Source: Phycisphaerales bacterium
GTDB taxonomy: Bacteria > Planctomycetota > Phycisphaerae > UBA1845
DNA length: 64,000 bases
Direction: 5' to 3'
Assembly (NCBI GenBank): GCA_020639115.1
Contig: JACKHG010000011.1
Coordinates: 88,898 to 152,897 of the forward strand
The first letter of the stretch is position 1, and each line of letters opens with the position of its first letter. The notes under the pieces were generated by a model that did no database searches, had not been told where the DNA came from, and was given only the letters and a program-made list of their open reading frames with translations. A program made the translations under genes and the position numbers. Positions 50,802 through 59,442 of the stretch are shown one piece after another.

Positions 50802-51632
50802 ATGTCGCTCGACACGCTTGAGATGTCGCCCACGGCGCGCTGCCGTTACTGCCGTTATTCCCTGCACGGCCTCGCGACCGCGGTCTGCCCGGAATGCGGG
50901 CGCCCATTCGACCCCGAGGATGTGCTGAGTTTCGACGATCCATGCCGACGCCGCGAGCGTGCGCGCGCCCAGCGCGTCCACCGGTGGCGGAAGTGGGCCG
51001 ATTCGCCGTCACGCGCCCGCTGCATACTCGTGCTAATCGCCACGATCTATCTGCTGGCGGCCACGGACGTGTCCTTGTTCGTGCTCTCTCGCCGACCGAA
51101 CAACACAGCCGACCTCGTCGTCGGGCTGCTCCGAATCGGCTTCGTGCTCGTCATGGTGCTCGCATTTTACGGACGGCTCCGCGCCGGCTATGCCCGGATG
51201 CGACTGCGGCGCTTGAAGCGGTCCAGCGATCGGGCACGCTCGCCGCGCTACGCCTCCTGGGCTGTCTGGATCTGCTGCGCCATCACGACTCTGCTGGCGT
51301 TTGGCTCGCCGGGTTTCGCCCTGCGGTTCGCCCTCCATCGGCAGGCATTCGATGCGGCGGCTGCGGCCCAGGTGAAAGCAGGCACCAGTGCGGACGTGGA
51401 CCTGTGGATCGGCGGATTGCACATTACGCACATCTCCTTGCACAACGACGGCCAGGTTGCACTTGCGGTGGATCAAAGCCAATACTGCCTGCTCTTTGAA
51501 CCGCGGGGTCGCGCGTGGGAATGGCCCCGCCGGTTGATGCTTCTGGGCGGTGACTGGTCGCTGGCCACGTTTGAACCGCCGTACACAATCTGGGACCTGA
51601 TGGACCTCCCGTTCCCGAGACTCTCCCGATGA
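50802..51632 (+). CDS. Membrane protein with N-terminal zinc ribbon (planctomycete type), copy 1
   Basis: A 276-residue protein. A zinc ribbon opens it (CRYC...CPECG, Cys 14, 17, 29, 32), then a basic region, then three hydrophobic segments, and a C-terminal soluble part. The CxxCxYxLxGL...CPECG signature is common in planctomycete proteins of unknown role. The start is uncertain: ATG 50802 is the last before the ribbon, with others at 50790 and 50724. The stop overlaps the start of a paralogue by 4 bases (ATGA). Confidence 0.7.
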   Translation: MSLDTLEMSPTARCRYCRYSLHGLATAVCPECGRPFDPEDVLSFDDPCRRRERARAQRVHRWRKWADSPSRARCILVLIATIYLLAATDVSLFVLSRRPNNTADLVVGLLRIGFVLVMVLAFYGRLRAGYARMRLRRLKRSSDRARSPRYASWAVWICCAITTLLAFGSPGFALRFALHRQAFDAAAAAQVKAGTSADVDLWIGGLHITHISLHNDGQVALAVDQSQYCLLFEPRGRAWEWPRRLMLLGGDWSLATFEPPYTIWDLMDLPFPRLSR

Positions 51633-52417
51633 TACCGCCCGAGTTTCTCGAATTCCCGGAGACCGCACGGTGCCTGACTTGTGGATACACATTGCGCGGC
51701 CTGCCTTCGGACGTATGCCCGGAGTGTGGGTGGCGATTCGATCGCACGAACCCGCTGACGTACAAGGACCTACTCTCCGTGAGATTCGCGCGCTGGCAGC
51801 GGCAGGTCCGCTACTGGGAACGTATCGCGGCACCGCCGTCGCGCGCATGGTGCGCGCTGGTTGTCCTGTGTACATCTTATTTGCTTGTGGCGACCAGTAA
51901 TCCTGCGTTTCTTGCGGACGTGGACTTTGCATATTTCGAGGCGTACGCTCTGCGTGTCGTCAATGTCTGCGCGATTGGAGTAGTCCTGTTTGCCGGCTGT
52001 CGCAGCGTCCGCACCGGTTACGCCCGGAATCACATGCGCGCGCAGCTAGCTGAATGGCTGCCTGCCGACAATCGCAGGCGACGGCGGGTCATCGGCGTTT
52101 GCGCAGTGGTCGGCGCAAGCTTGCTTATACCCTGGACGCTCTGGATTCGCTTTGAGCTGAGTCGACCCGCGTTCGAACGCGCCGCGCAGCAGCAGCTAGC
52201 GATCGGACTGGGCACTTTCGAACCGCGCTGGGTCGGCCTCTACCGCGTCAGCGGCATCTTCCTTTATCCGCGCGGGCTCGTCATGCTGGACACGTCCTGG
52301 GTGAGCCACGAGAAGCGCAAATACACTGAACGTGTCGGCTTCTATTACGTGTTGCCCGAACCGAGCCCTCCCGATAACTCGGGCGCCCGATCCGCCCACT
52401 GGGAACTCTGTCGGTGA
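51629..52417 (+). CDS. Membrane protein with N-terminal zinc ribbon, copy 2
   Basis: A 262-residue paralogue of the preceding protein: CLTCGYTLRGLPSDVCPECG (Cys 15, 18, 30, 33), a shared segment Ala-Pro-Pro/Ser-Arg-Ala before the first helix, GYAR motifs after the second, and RFEL/ALHR-type sequence before a soluble tail. Function unknown. It overlaps the first copy by 4 bases, so the pair is coupled. Codon use is slightly less GC-rich than its neighbours. Confidence 0.75.
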   Translation: MIPPEFLEFPETARCLTCGYTLRGLPSDVCPECGWRFDRTNPLTYKDLLSVRFARWQRQVRYWERIAAPPSRAWCALVVLCTSYLLVATSNPAFLADVDFAYFEAYALRVVNVCAIGVVLFAGCRSVRTGYARNHMRAQLAEWLPADNRRRRRVIGVCAVVGASLLIPWTLWIRFELSRPAFERAAQQQLAIGLGTFEPRWVGLYRVSGIFLYPRGLVMLDTSWVSHEKRKYTERVGFYYVLPEPSPPDNSGARSAHWELCR

Positions 52418-52434
52418 TCAACGTAGCCGCGTCG

Positions 52435-52463
52435 TTGACGCCCCCGGCGCCGTCCGTTATAAC
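52435..52463 (+). promoter_or_regulatory. Promoter for kdsB-pyrG
   Basis: TTGACG at 52435-52440 and TATAAC at 52458-52463 are 17 bases apart, a near-consensus sigma-70 promoter. The kdsB ATG is 51 bases downstream of the -10. Confidence 0.65.
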
Positions 52464-52513
52464 TTGCCCGTGCACCCCATGAGTTTCCAAAAACCCGGCG
52501 CGAGGGCGACACG

Positions 52514-53308
52514 ATGAAGGCTGTCGCCGTCATCCCCGCACGCTACGCCTCCACCCGCTTCCCCGGAAAACCTCTCGTCGCCGAAACCGGCCAACCGCTC
52601 GTCCAGCACGTGGTCGCTCGCGCGGCCCAGGCCCGCCGCGTCAGCCGCATCATCGTCGCCACCGACGACAACCGCATCTTCGCAGCCGTCCGCAGCTTCG
52701 GCGGCGAGGCCGTCATGACCCGCCCCGACCACCCCAGCGGCACGGATCGCATCGTGGAGGCCGCCGGGGGGCTGACCGCCGACCTGGTGCTTAATATCCA
52801 GGGGGACGAACCGGAGATCGATCCGAACCACCTCGACGGCCTCATCGAACTCATGGAGGCCGACCCCCAGGCCGAGGTCGGAACCCTCGCCTGCCCGTTC
52901 GCGGTCATCCCCGGCAGCGACCCCCGCGACCCCAACGCCGTCAAGGTCGTCCTCGACGTCCGCGGGCGGGCGATCTACTTCAGCCGGTCGCTCATCCCCC
53001 ACCCGCGGGGCTTCGAGACCTCCGGCCGGGTGCACCAGGCTGCCCCGTACCTGCTCCACGTCGGCGTGTACGCGTACCGCCCGGCGTTCCTGACCTCGCT
53101 CGCGGGACTCGCCCCGACGCCGCTCGAACGCACCGAGCAGCTCGAACAGCTCCGCTGGCTCGAGCACGGACACAAGATCGCGGTCCGCGTCGTCGAGTCA
53201 GCCGCCAAGGGCATCGATACGCCGGAGGATTACGCGGCGTTCGTCAAACGGTATTGCGGATCGGCGCCGCCGGCCGATCGACACACGACGGGGCACGGAG
53301 TCGCCTAG
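52514..53308 (+). CDS. kdsB: 3-deoxy-manno-octulosonate cytidylyltransferase
   Basis: Activates Kdo with CTP for lipopolysaccharide core synthesis. The 264-residue protein has VAVIPARYASTRFPGKPL, RIIVATDDNRIFAA, ADLVLNIQGDEPEIDP, PNAVKVVLD, YFSRSLIP, HVGVYAYR and TPLERTEQLEQLRWLEHGHKI, all typical of KdsB. Start ATG 52514 with GAGGG 7 bases upstream. It is followed 31 bases later by CTP synthase, which supplies its substrate. Presence implies an outer membrane with Kdo. Confidence 0.95.
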   Translation: MKAVAVIPARYASTRFPGKPLVAETGQPLVQHVVARAAQARRVSRIIVATDDNRIFAAVRSFGGEAVMTRPDHPSGTDRIVEAAGGLTADLVLNIQGDEPEIDPNHLDGLIELMEADPQAEVGTLACPFAVIPGSDPRDPNAVKVVLDVRGRAIYFSRSLIPHPRGFETSGRVHQAAPYLLHVGVYAYRPAFLTSLAGLAPTPLERTEQLEQLRWLEHGHKIAVRVVESAAKGIDTPEDYAAFVKRYCGSAPPADRHTTGHGVA

Positions 53309-53339
53309 AAGACAGTTTTTGCGCACAGGAACCGAACGC

Positions 53340-55118
53340 ATGGCATCCGAAGACCTGCTGTCCGGCATCTCGAACGTCTCCGACGAGACCGAGTTCTACA
53401 CGCCGATGCCCCCCGGGTATCGCCGCGGACAGACGAAGTACGTGGTCGTCTTCGGGACGGTCATGAGCGGCCTGGGCAAGGGCATCTTCGCCAGTTCGCT
53501 CGCCAAGGTGCTGCAGGATCGCGGCCTCTCCGTCGCACCCATCAAGCTGGAGGGCTACCTCAACCGCGACAGCGGGACGCTCAACCCCTACCGCCATGGC
53601 GAGGTCTTCGTGCTCGACGACGGCATGGAGACCGACATGGACCTGGGCACCTACGAGCGCATGCTCAACCAGGACCTCACCCACCTGAACTTCGCGACCA
53701 GCGGGCAGATCTTCGCCCGCGTGCTCGAGAAGGAGCGCCGCGGGCAGTACCTCGGCCGCGACGTGCAGATGATCCCCCATGTGACCGGCGAGGTGAAGCT
53801 GCGGCTGCGCGAGCTGGCCCTGGCCAGCGGGGCCGACGTGGTCTTCGTCGAGATCGGCGGCACGGTGGGCGACGTCGAGAACGCGTACTACATTGAGGCG
53901 GTCCGCGAGCTGGCGTTCGAGGAGGGCGAGAGCAGTTGCTGCTTCGTGGCGCTGACGTACATCGTCGAGCCGCATGCACTCGGAGAGCAGAAGTCCAAGC
54001 CCGCCCAGCTCAACATGCAGCGGCTGATGGCCGGCGGTATCCAGCCGCACATCATCGCCTGCCGGGCGACCAACCCGGTCTCGCGCAAGGTGCGCGAGAA
54101 GCTGGCCATGTACTCGAACGTGCCGCTCGAACGCGTGTTCAGCATGCACGACCTGGAGAGCGTCTACCTGATCCCCGAGGCGCTGCGCGGCGCCGGCATC
54201 GACACCATGGTGCTCGACTACCTGCAGCTCGGCTCGAAGGCCGATCCCGAGGCGCAGGAGCGGGCCCGCACCGCGTGGATGGACTACACCAAGCACTTCC
54301 GCTCAGCCGGGGTGCCCATCAACATCGGCGTCACCGGCAAGTACACGTCGCTGCGCGACAGCTACGCGAGCATCATCCAGGCGCTGGAGCACGCCGGGAC
54401 CCACCTGGGCGCCAAGGTGCGCATCGAGTGGATCGACAGCACCGACCTCACCGAGGCGGAAGTGCCCGAGCGGCTGCGGCACATTCACGGCGTGATCGTG
54501 CCCGGCGGCTTCGGCGTGCGCGGCGTGGAGGGCAAGATCGCCTGCGTGAAGGTCGTGCGCGAAACAGGAATTCCCTACCTCGGCCTCTGCTACGGCTTCC
54601 AGATCGCGGTGATCGAGTACGCCCGCAACGTGCTCGGCCTGGAGGGAGCGAGCACGACCGAGGTGGATCACGACACGCCCTACCCGGTGATCGACATCCT
54701 CCCCGAGCAGAAGAAGATCGAGGGCCTCGGCGGCAACATGCGCCTCGGCGGCCAGGACGTGGCGGTGCTGCCCGGCAGCATGCTCGCGCGCCTCTACAAC
54801 GGGGCCGAGCGGATCCGCCTGCGCTTCCGCCACCGCTACGAGGTGGACCCCGCCTACATCGAACGGCTCGAGGCGGCGGGCCTGGTCTTCAGCGGCCGGG
54901 CCGTCAAACACCCCATCATGCAGGTTCTGGAATTGCCAACGGAGACGCATCCGTTCTTCATGGGCACGCAGGCCCACGCGGAACTCACCAGCCGGCCCCT
55001 GCGCCCCGACCCCATGTTCGTAGGCTTCGTCCGCGCCGCAATGATGCGCAGCGGAGCCCCCGACCCTTTCGTCGATAAGCCCGCCGCCGAACCGGAACCC
55101 GGCCACCTGGTGCGCTGA
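53340..55118 (+). CDS. pyrG: CTP synthase, divergent
   Basis: Makes CTP from UTP with glutamine nitrogen. The 592-residue protein has the synthetase domain with FGTVMSGLGKGIFASSLAKVLQDRG, HGEVFVLDDGMETDMDLGTYER, ADVVFVEIGGTVGDVEN and QLNMQRLMAGGIQPHIIACR, then a class I glutaminase with Cys in GLCYGFQ and a late His-Ala-Glu (TQAHAELTSRPLRPDPMFVGF). Both active sites look complete but several motifs differ from the usual KLDPYINVDPGTMNP, GICLGMQ and HPE. ATG 53340 is preferred over the upstream TTG 53319. Co-located with kdsB, which consumes CTP. Confidence 0.9.
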   Translation: MASEDLLSGISNVSDETEFYTPMPPGYRRGQTKYVVVFGTVMSGLGKGIFASSLAKVLQDRGLSVAPIKLEGYLNRDSGTLNPYRHGEVFVLDDGMETDMDLGTYERMLNQDLTHLNFATSGQIFARVLEKERRGQYLGRDVQMIPHVTGEVKLRLRELALASGADVVFVEIGGTVGDVENAYYIEAVRELAFEEGESSCCFVALTYIVEPHALGEQKSKPAQLNMQRLMAGGIQPHIIACRATNPVSRKVREKLAMYSNVPLERVFSMHDLESVYLIPEALRGAGIDTMVLDYLQLGSKADPEAQERARTAWMDYTKHFRSAGVPINIGVTGKYTSLRDSYASIIQALEHAGTHLGAKVRIEWIDSTDLTEAEVPERLRHIHGVIVPGGFGVRGVEGKIACVKVVRETGIPYLGLCYGFQIAVIEYARNVLGLEGASTTEVDHDTPYPVIDILPEQKKIEGLGGNMRLGGQDVAVLPGSMLARLYNGAERIRLRFRHRYEVDPAYIERLEAAGLVFSGRAVKHPIMQVLELPTETHPFFMGTQAHAELTSRPLRPDPMFVGFVRAAMMRSGAPDPFVDKPAAEPEPGHLVR

Positions 55119-55168
55119 GGCGGCCCCCCGCGGGTCGTTTCGTTCGTGCAGACGACCAGACCCGAGCA

Positions 55169-55174
55169 TATAAT
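55169..55174 (+). promoter_or_regulatory. Consensus -10 element before the DUF433/DUF5615 pair
   Basis: A perfect TATAAT lies 26 bases before the ATG. The -35 region is poor (GTGCAG at 17-base spacing), so activation or autoregulation by the antitoxin is possible. Confidence 0.45.
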
Positions 55175-55199
55175 GGTGTGAGTCAAGAGGTGTACGCGC

Positions 55200-55427
55200 A
55201 TGAACTGGCAGGACTATATTGAGGTGCGTCCCGAAGTGGCGGTGGGCAAACCCGTTTTCAAGGGCACGCGCCTGACCGTCGAGTTCGTTCTGGAACGCCT
55301 GAGTGAAGGCGCGACGGCGGACGACCTCATCGACAACTACGTGGGACTCACCGCCGACCATATCCGCGCCGCCACGGCCTATGCTGCAGCCGTGCTCCGC
55401 CGCGACGAACTCGTCTGGTCCACATGA
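55200..55427 (+). CDS. DUF433 antitoxin-like protein
   Basis: A 75-residue protein matching DUF433 (VapB45-like): RPEVAVGKPVFKGTRLTVEFVLERLSEGATADDLIDNY...LTADHIRAATAYAA. This winged-helix family is the antitoxin partner of DUF5615 PIN-like toxins. AAGAGG precedes the ATG by 9 bases and a consensus -10 is nearby. It overlaps the next gene by 4 bases, the expected arrangement. Confidence 0.9.
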   Translation: MNWQDYIEVRPEVAVGKPVFKGTRLTVEFVLERLSEGATADDLIDNYVGLTADHIRAATAYAAAVLRRDELVWST

Positions 55428-55792
55428 AACTGCTCGCGAACGCCCATATCAGCCGCGCGATCGGGAAATTCCTCGCATCCGCCGGCCACGATTGCGTGCA
55501 CGCAGACCTCATCGCGCCCGGACTCAGCGATGAACAGCTCATGCGCATAGCCCTGGACGAGTGTCGCGTTGTCCTGACCGCTGACAAGGACTTCGGCGAG
55601 TTGGTCTTTCGCCGATTGCTTCACGTCCCTGGCGTCATACTGCTTCGCCTGCGGGCCCCCAGTGAAACGGATCGATTGCAGATCTTCCAGCTTCACTGGC
55701 CCACCATTGAACGTGTTGCCCTCGGGCACTTCGTCGTTGTCACCAATCGCAGGGTACGACGCAGCCCCCTTCCCTCGTCGCCGAGCGCCTGA
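55424..55792 (+). CDS. DUF5615 PIN-like toxin, possibly lacking a catalytic residue
   Basis: A 122-residue protein of the DUF5615/Mut7-C-like PIN fold. VVLTADKDFGELV is the conserved central acidic motif and GVILLRL and FVVVTNRRVR the later strands. The family usually opens L-x-D-E/A-N; here it reads LLANAHISRAIG, with Asn at the expected Asp. It may therefore be a weak or inactive nuclease. Overlaps DUF433 by 4 bases. The start overlaps with no other choice. Confidence 0.85.
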   Translation: MKLLANAHISRAIGKFLASAGHDCVHADLIAPGLSDEQLMRIALDECRVVLTADKDFGELVFRRLLHVPGVILLRLRAPSETDRLQIFQLHWPTIERVALGHFVVVTNRRVRRSPLPSSPSA

Positions 55793-55950
55793 AACTACCG
55801 CAACACTTCCGGCAGCAACAACGTGGCGTTTGTCCGCAGTAACAATTGAGATATGTGCGCGACAAATGGACCGAGCTTGCGATTCCTTGTCCCGAAGTCG
55901 CTCATGCGACATCATGTTGACCGGCGAAAGACTCCGCGAGCACTACGGCG

Positions 55951-58548
55951 ATGACCACGACCCAGTCCACTCCCGGCACCGCGAGCCCCCGGCGAACCGA
56001 GATCCTCGCGCGGCTACGGCGCTGGGGACCACCGGGCCTGGCGGTGGTCATGTTCGCCCTCGCCCTCTGGGCGATGCACCATGTACTCCGCGACTATAGC
56101 TTTCACGACATCATGGCCGCGATGCGCTCGATCGCCGGACGCCGCATCGCCCTGGCCGGCGTGCTCACGGTGTGCAGCTACTTCGCTCTGACCGGCTACG
56201 ACGCCGTCGCGATCCGCTACGTGGGCGAGCCGCTGCGCTACCGGCGCGTCGCGCTCGCCTCGTACCTGGCCTACGCGTTCAGCATGAACCTGGGGTTCGC
56301 CCCGATCACCGGCAGCGCGGTGCGCTACCGGATGTACTCGAGCTGGGGCCTCAACGCGGTCGACGTCGCCAAGCTCACCGCGTTCTGCGGGCTCGCCTTC
56401 TGGCTCGGGTTCCTGGCGATGGCGGGCATCGCGTTCGTCGTCCACCCCACCGCCACGCCCTACCTGCGCTACCTGCCGGGGCACTCGACCCGCGTGCTGG
56501 GCGTCTTCTTCCTGCTGCTGGTTACAGCCTACCTCACCTGGTCCGCGTTCGGGCACAAGGCGCTGCGCTTCCGCCACTGGGAAATCGAGCGACCGCCGCT
56601 GCTGATCTCGCTCGTCTCCATCGGCGTGGCAGCCACCGACTGGGCCCTCGCGGCCAGCGTGCTCTACGTCCTGCTGCCCGCGGGCAGCGTGTCGTACTTC
56701 GCGGTGCTGAACGTGTTCCTGCTCGCCCAGGTCATCGGCCTGATCAGCAACGTGCCCGGCGGCCTGGGCGTGTTCGAGTCCGCGATCGTGCTGCTGCTGC
56801 AGGATTCCGCCCCGACCAAGGACATCCTCGCGGCCCTGCTGGTCTTCCGCGCCGTGTACTACCTGCTGCCGTTCTTCATCGCGGCGCTCGCCCTGGGCGC
56901 GACCGAACTGCATCGGCGGCGCGCCGCAGCCAGTCGCGTCGCGGACACGCTCCAGGAGTGGATCGTCCCGATCATCCCGCACATCTTCGCCGCCACAACG
57001 CTGATCGCAGGCGCGATCCTGCTCTTCTCGGGGACGACGCCGACGCTTCCGGATCGCCTGCACACGCTGCGCCGGTTGCTGCCGCTGCCGGTGGTCGAGC
57101 TCTCGCACTTCGTCGCCAGCATCACCGGCGTGATCCTTCTGCTGCTGGCCCGCGCGCTGCAGCGCCGCGTGGACGTCGCCTATCCGCTGACCGTCGCGAT
57201 GCTGATCATCGGCATCCTCACGTCGCTGTTCAAAGGTCTCGACTACGAGGAGGCGCTGGTGCTCGCGGCGATGCTCGCCGCTTTTCTGCCCACGCGGAGG
57301 CATTTCTACCGCCACTCGTCGCTGCTCGATCAGCAGTTGGGCGCGCGCTGGATCGCGCTGATCGGCACGGTGCTGGTCTGCGCGGCGTGGCTCGCCTTCT
57401 TCTCCTTCAAGCACGTCGCCTACAAGTCCGACCTGTGGTGGCACTTCGCCTACCACGCGGACGCGCCGCGCTTCCTGCGGGCGGCGGTCGGCGTGTGCGT
57501 CGTGATCTTCGCGTTCGCGCTGACGCGCCTGGTGCATCCGGCCCGCAGCCGCGTCGAGCCGCCCGATCCCGAGGAACTGGCCATCGCGGCGCGCATTCTC
57601 GAACGCGAGCCGCGCACCCTGCCGCGGCTCGCCCTGCTCGGCGACAAGATGTTCCTCTTCAACGAGGAGCACACCGCGTTCGTCACCTACAGCGTCCAGG
57701 GAAAATCCTGGGTGGCCCTGGGCGGCCCCGTCGGACCGGAGGAGGAGCAGCGCGAACTCGTCTGGCAGTTCCGCGACATGGTCGACCGGTTCGGCGGGTG
57801 GTGCGTCTTCCACAACGTGGCCCCGCCGCAACTGCCGCTCTACCTCGACGCCGGTCTGTCGGCCATGCGTTTCGGCGAGAGCGCCCGCGTGCCGCTTGGT
57901 GATTTCGCAATAGCCGATTACAAGAGCCTGCGCCAGGCGGTTCGCCACGTCGAGGACGAGGGCCTCACCTTCGCCGTGCTGCCGAGCTCCGCCGTGCCCG
58001 CGCTGCTGCCGGAACTGCGCCGCGTCTCCGACGCCTGGCTCACCGCGAAGAACACGCGGGAGAAGCGCTTCTCGATGGGTTTCTTCGACGAGGCGTATCT
58101 TTCGAAATTCCCCACCGCGGTCGTGCGCCGCGCGGACCGCGTCGTCGCTTTCGCCAACGTCTGGGAGGGCGCCGAGCGTGTGGAACTCTCCATCGACCTG
58201 ATGCGCCACACCGACGACGCGCCCAACGGCGTGATGGACTACCTCTTCGCCCGGCTCATGGACTGGGGCCGCGTCCAGGGATATGGCTGGTTCGACCTGG
58301 GGCTCGCCCCCCTCGCGGGCTTCGAGCAGCACCCGCTCGCGCCGATCTGGAACCGCGTGGGCCGCTTCGTCTTCCGGCACGGCGAGCACTTCTACAACTT
58401 CCAGGGCCTGCGGCAGTACAAGGCCAAGTTCCACCCGGTCTGGGAGCCGCGCTACCTGATCTACCCGGGCGGACTGATGCTGCCCCGCATCCTCCTCGAC
58501 TGCGCCACCCTCACCTCAGGCGGCCTGCGCGGCATCGTGACGCGGTGA
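55951..58548 (+). CDS. mprF: Phosphatidylglycerol lysyltransferase-like protein (MprF family)
   Basis: An 865-residue protein: about 13 membrane helices (residues 30-520) of the lysyl-lipid flippase domain, with SYLAYAFSMNLGFAPITGSAVRYR and NVPGGLGVFESAIVLL, then the cytoplasmic aminoacyl-PG synthase (DUF2156) domain with LLGDKMFLFNEEHTAFVTYSVQGKSWVALGGPVG, FSMGFFDEAYLSKFPTAVVRR and HFYNFQGLRQYKAKFHPVWEPRYL. It transfers an amino acid (lysine or alanine) from tRNA to phosphatidylglycerol and moves it outward. Both domains are complete. The start ATG 55951 has no good ribosome site. Amino acid specificity is unknown. Confidence 0.93.
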   Translation: MTTTQSTPGTASPRRTEILARLRRWGPPGLAVVMFALALWAMHHVLRDYSFHDIMAAMRSIAGRRIALAGVLTVCSYFALTGYDAVAIRYVGEPLRYRRVALASYLAYAFSMNLGFAPITGSAVRYRMYSSWGLNAVDVAKLTAFCGLAFWLGFLAMAGIAFVVHPTATPYLRYLPGHSTRVLGVFFLLLVTAYLTWSAFGHKALRFRHWEIERPPLLISLVSIGVAATDWALAASVLYVLLPAGSVSYFAVLNVFLLAQVIGLISNVPGGLGVFESAIVLLLQDSAPTKDILAALLVFRAVYYLLPFFIAALALGATELHRRRAAASRVADTLQEWIVPIIPHIFAATTLIAGAILLFSGTTPTLPDRLHTLRRLLPLPVVELSHFVASITGVILLLLARALQRRVDVAYPLTVAMLIIGILTSLFKGLDYEEALVLAAMLAAFLPTRRHFYRHSSLLDQQLGARWIALIGTVLVCAAWLAFFSFKHVAYKSDLWWHFAYHADAPRFLRAAVGVCVVIFAFALTRLVHPARSRVEPPDPEELAIAARILEREPRTLPRLALLGDKMFLFNEEHTAFVTYSVQGKSWVALGGPVGPEEEQRELVWQFRDMVDRFGGWCVFHNVAPPQLPLYLDAGLSAMRFGESARVPLGDFAIADYKSLRQAVRHVEDEGLTFAVLPSSAVPALLPELRRVSDAWLTAKNTREKRFSMGFFDEAYLSKFPTAVVRRADRVVAFANVWEGAERVELSIDLMRHTDDAPNGVMDYLFARLMDWGRVQGYGWFDLGLAPLAGFEQHPLAPIWNRVGRFVFRHGEHFYNFQGLRQYKAKFHPVWEPRYLIYPGGLMLPRILLDCATLTSGGLRGIVTR

Positions 58549-58558
58549 CGCCCCCGGT

Positions 58559-58586
58559 TTGCGGGCGATTGCCCGTCTGGTACACT
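58559..58586 (+). promoter_or_regulatory. Promoter for the three-repeat Clp-N gene
   Basis: TTGCGG at 58559-58564 and TACACT at 58581-58586 are 16 bases apart. The predicted leader is about 140 bases. Confidence 0.45.
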
Positions 58587-58731
58587 CTGACCCGCGGCAT
58601 TCGCCGTGGGCAGGCGTCCCCAATGTTGATGTTGCCCCGAGTAAGTCGGTGCGCTGTGGTCGCACCCGCTTCCGGACCCGTTGCGACGCGGATCCTGGCC
58701 CAGCCACCTACGAACTGAGGAGTTGACTGCC

Positions 58732-59442
58732 ATGCACGAGCGGTTTTCGGATCGGGCGCGACACGCGATGGCCCTGGCCAACCAGGAGGCGAACCGCCTG
58801 AAGCACGAGTACCTCGCCCCCGCCCACATCATGCTGGGCGTCATCGCCGAGGGGCACTGCGTGGCCACCGAGGCGCTCCGCGTGCTCAACGTGGACCTCG
58901 ATCGCGTCCGCGAGCAGGTCGCCAAGGAACTGGGCGAAGGCTCCTCGGGCGGCGGCGTCGGCCTGCGCGCCCAGAGCGACGCCACCAAGCAGGTGATTTC
59001 CCTGGCGGTCGACGAGGCCCGCAAGCTCGGCCATCGCTACATCGGCACCGAGCACCTGGTGCTGGCGCTGGTCGCGCAGGAAAAAAGCATCCCCTCGCAA
59101 GTCCTCCGCGCCGAAGGCGTCAACGCCGACAGCCTCCGCGAGCGCGTCCTCGGCATGCTCCGCTCGAGCGTGGATCTGAACCATGACCTGGCCCACTCGC
59201 GCCACGGCGATTTCGAATGGGTGCACCAGCAGGAACTCGCCAAGGCGTTCCATTCGCCCAAGTTCTGGCACACGCTGATCCTCGCGGTCGATTCCGCCAA
59301 CCGCCTCGGCGCCGGCGAAATCCAGGCTGAGCACCTGCTGCTGGCCATTCTTCGCGACGAGGGCTGCAAGGCAGCCACCCTGCTTCGCGAGCACGGCGTA
59401 ACGGCTGACGTGGTGCGCTCGAAGCTCACCGGCCGGGAGTAA
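58732..59442 (+). CDS. Clp N-terminal-domain protein with three repeats
   Basis: A 236-residue ATPase-less Clp-N protein. Repeats start at FSDRARHAMALANQEANRLKH (with LAPAHIMLGVIAEGH), at TKQVISLAVDEARKLGHRY (with IGTEHLVLALVAQEKS) and at FWHTLILAVDSANRLGAGEI (with QAEHLLLAILRDEG). A Clp-N domain normally has two such repeats, so this protein has one and a half. A linker with FEWVHQQELAKAF separates repeats 2 and 3. GAGGAG stands 9 bases before ATG 58732. It probably binds Clp substrates or adaptors; the added repeat is new to me. Confidence 0.87.
   Translation: MHERFSDRARHAMALANQEANRLKHEYLAPAHIMLGVIAEGHCVATEALRVLNVDLDRVREQVAKELGEGSSGGGVGLRAQSDATKQVISLAVDEARKLGHRYIGTEHLVLALVAQEKSIPSQVLRAEGVNADSLRERVLGMLRSSVDLNHDLAHSRHGDFEWVHQQELAKAFHSPKFWHTLILAVDSANRLGAGEIQAEHLLLAILRDEGCKAATLLREHGVTADVVRSKLTGRE

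Noticed and set aside
58550..58580. Terminator after mprF (GGGC-GATT-GCCC)
   Set aside because: The stem is only four pairs with no T run, and the segment overlaps the promoter elements of the next gene.
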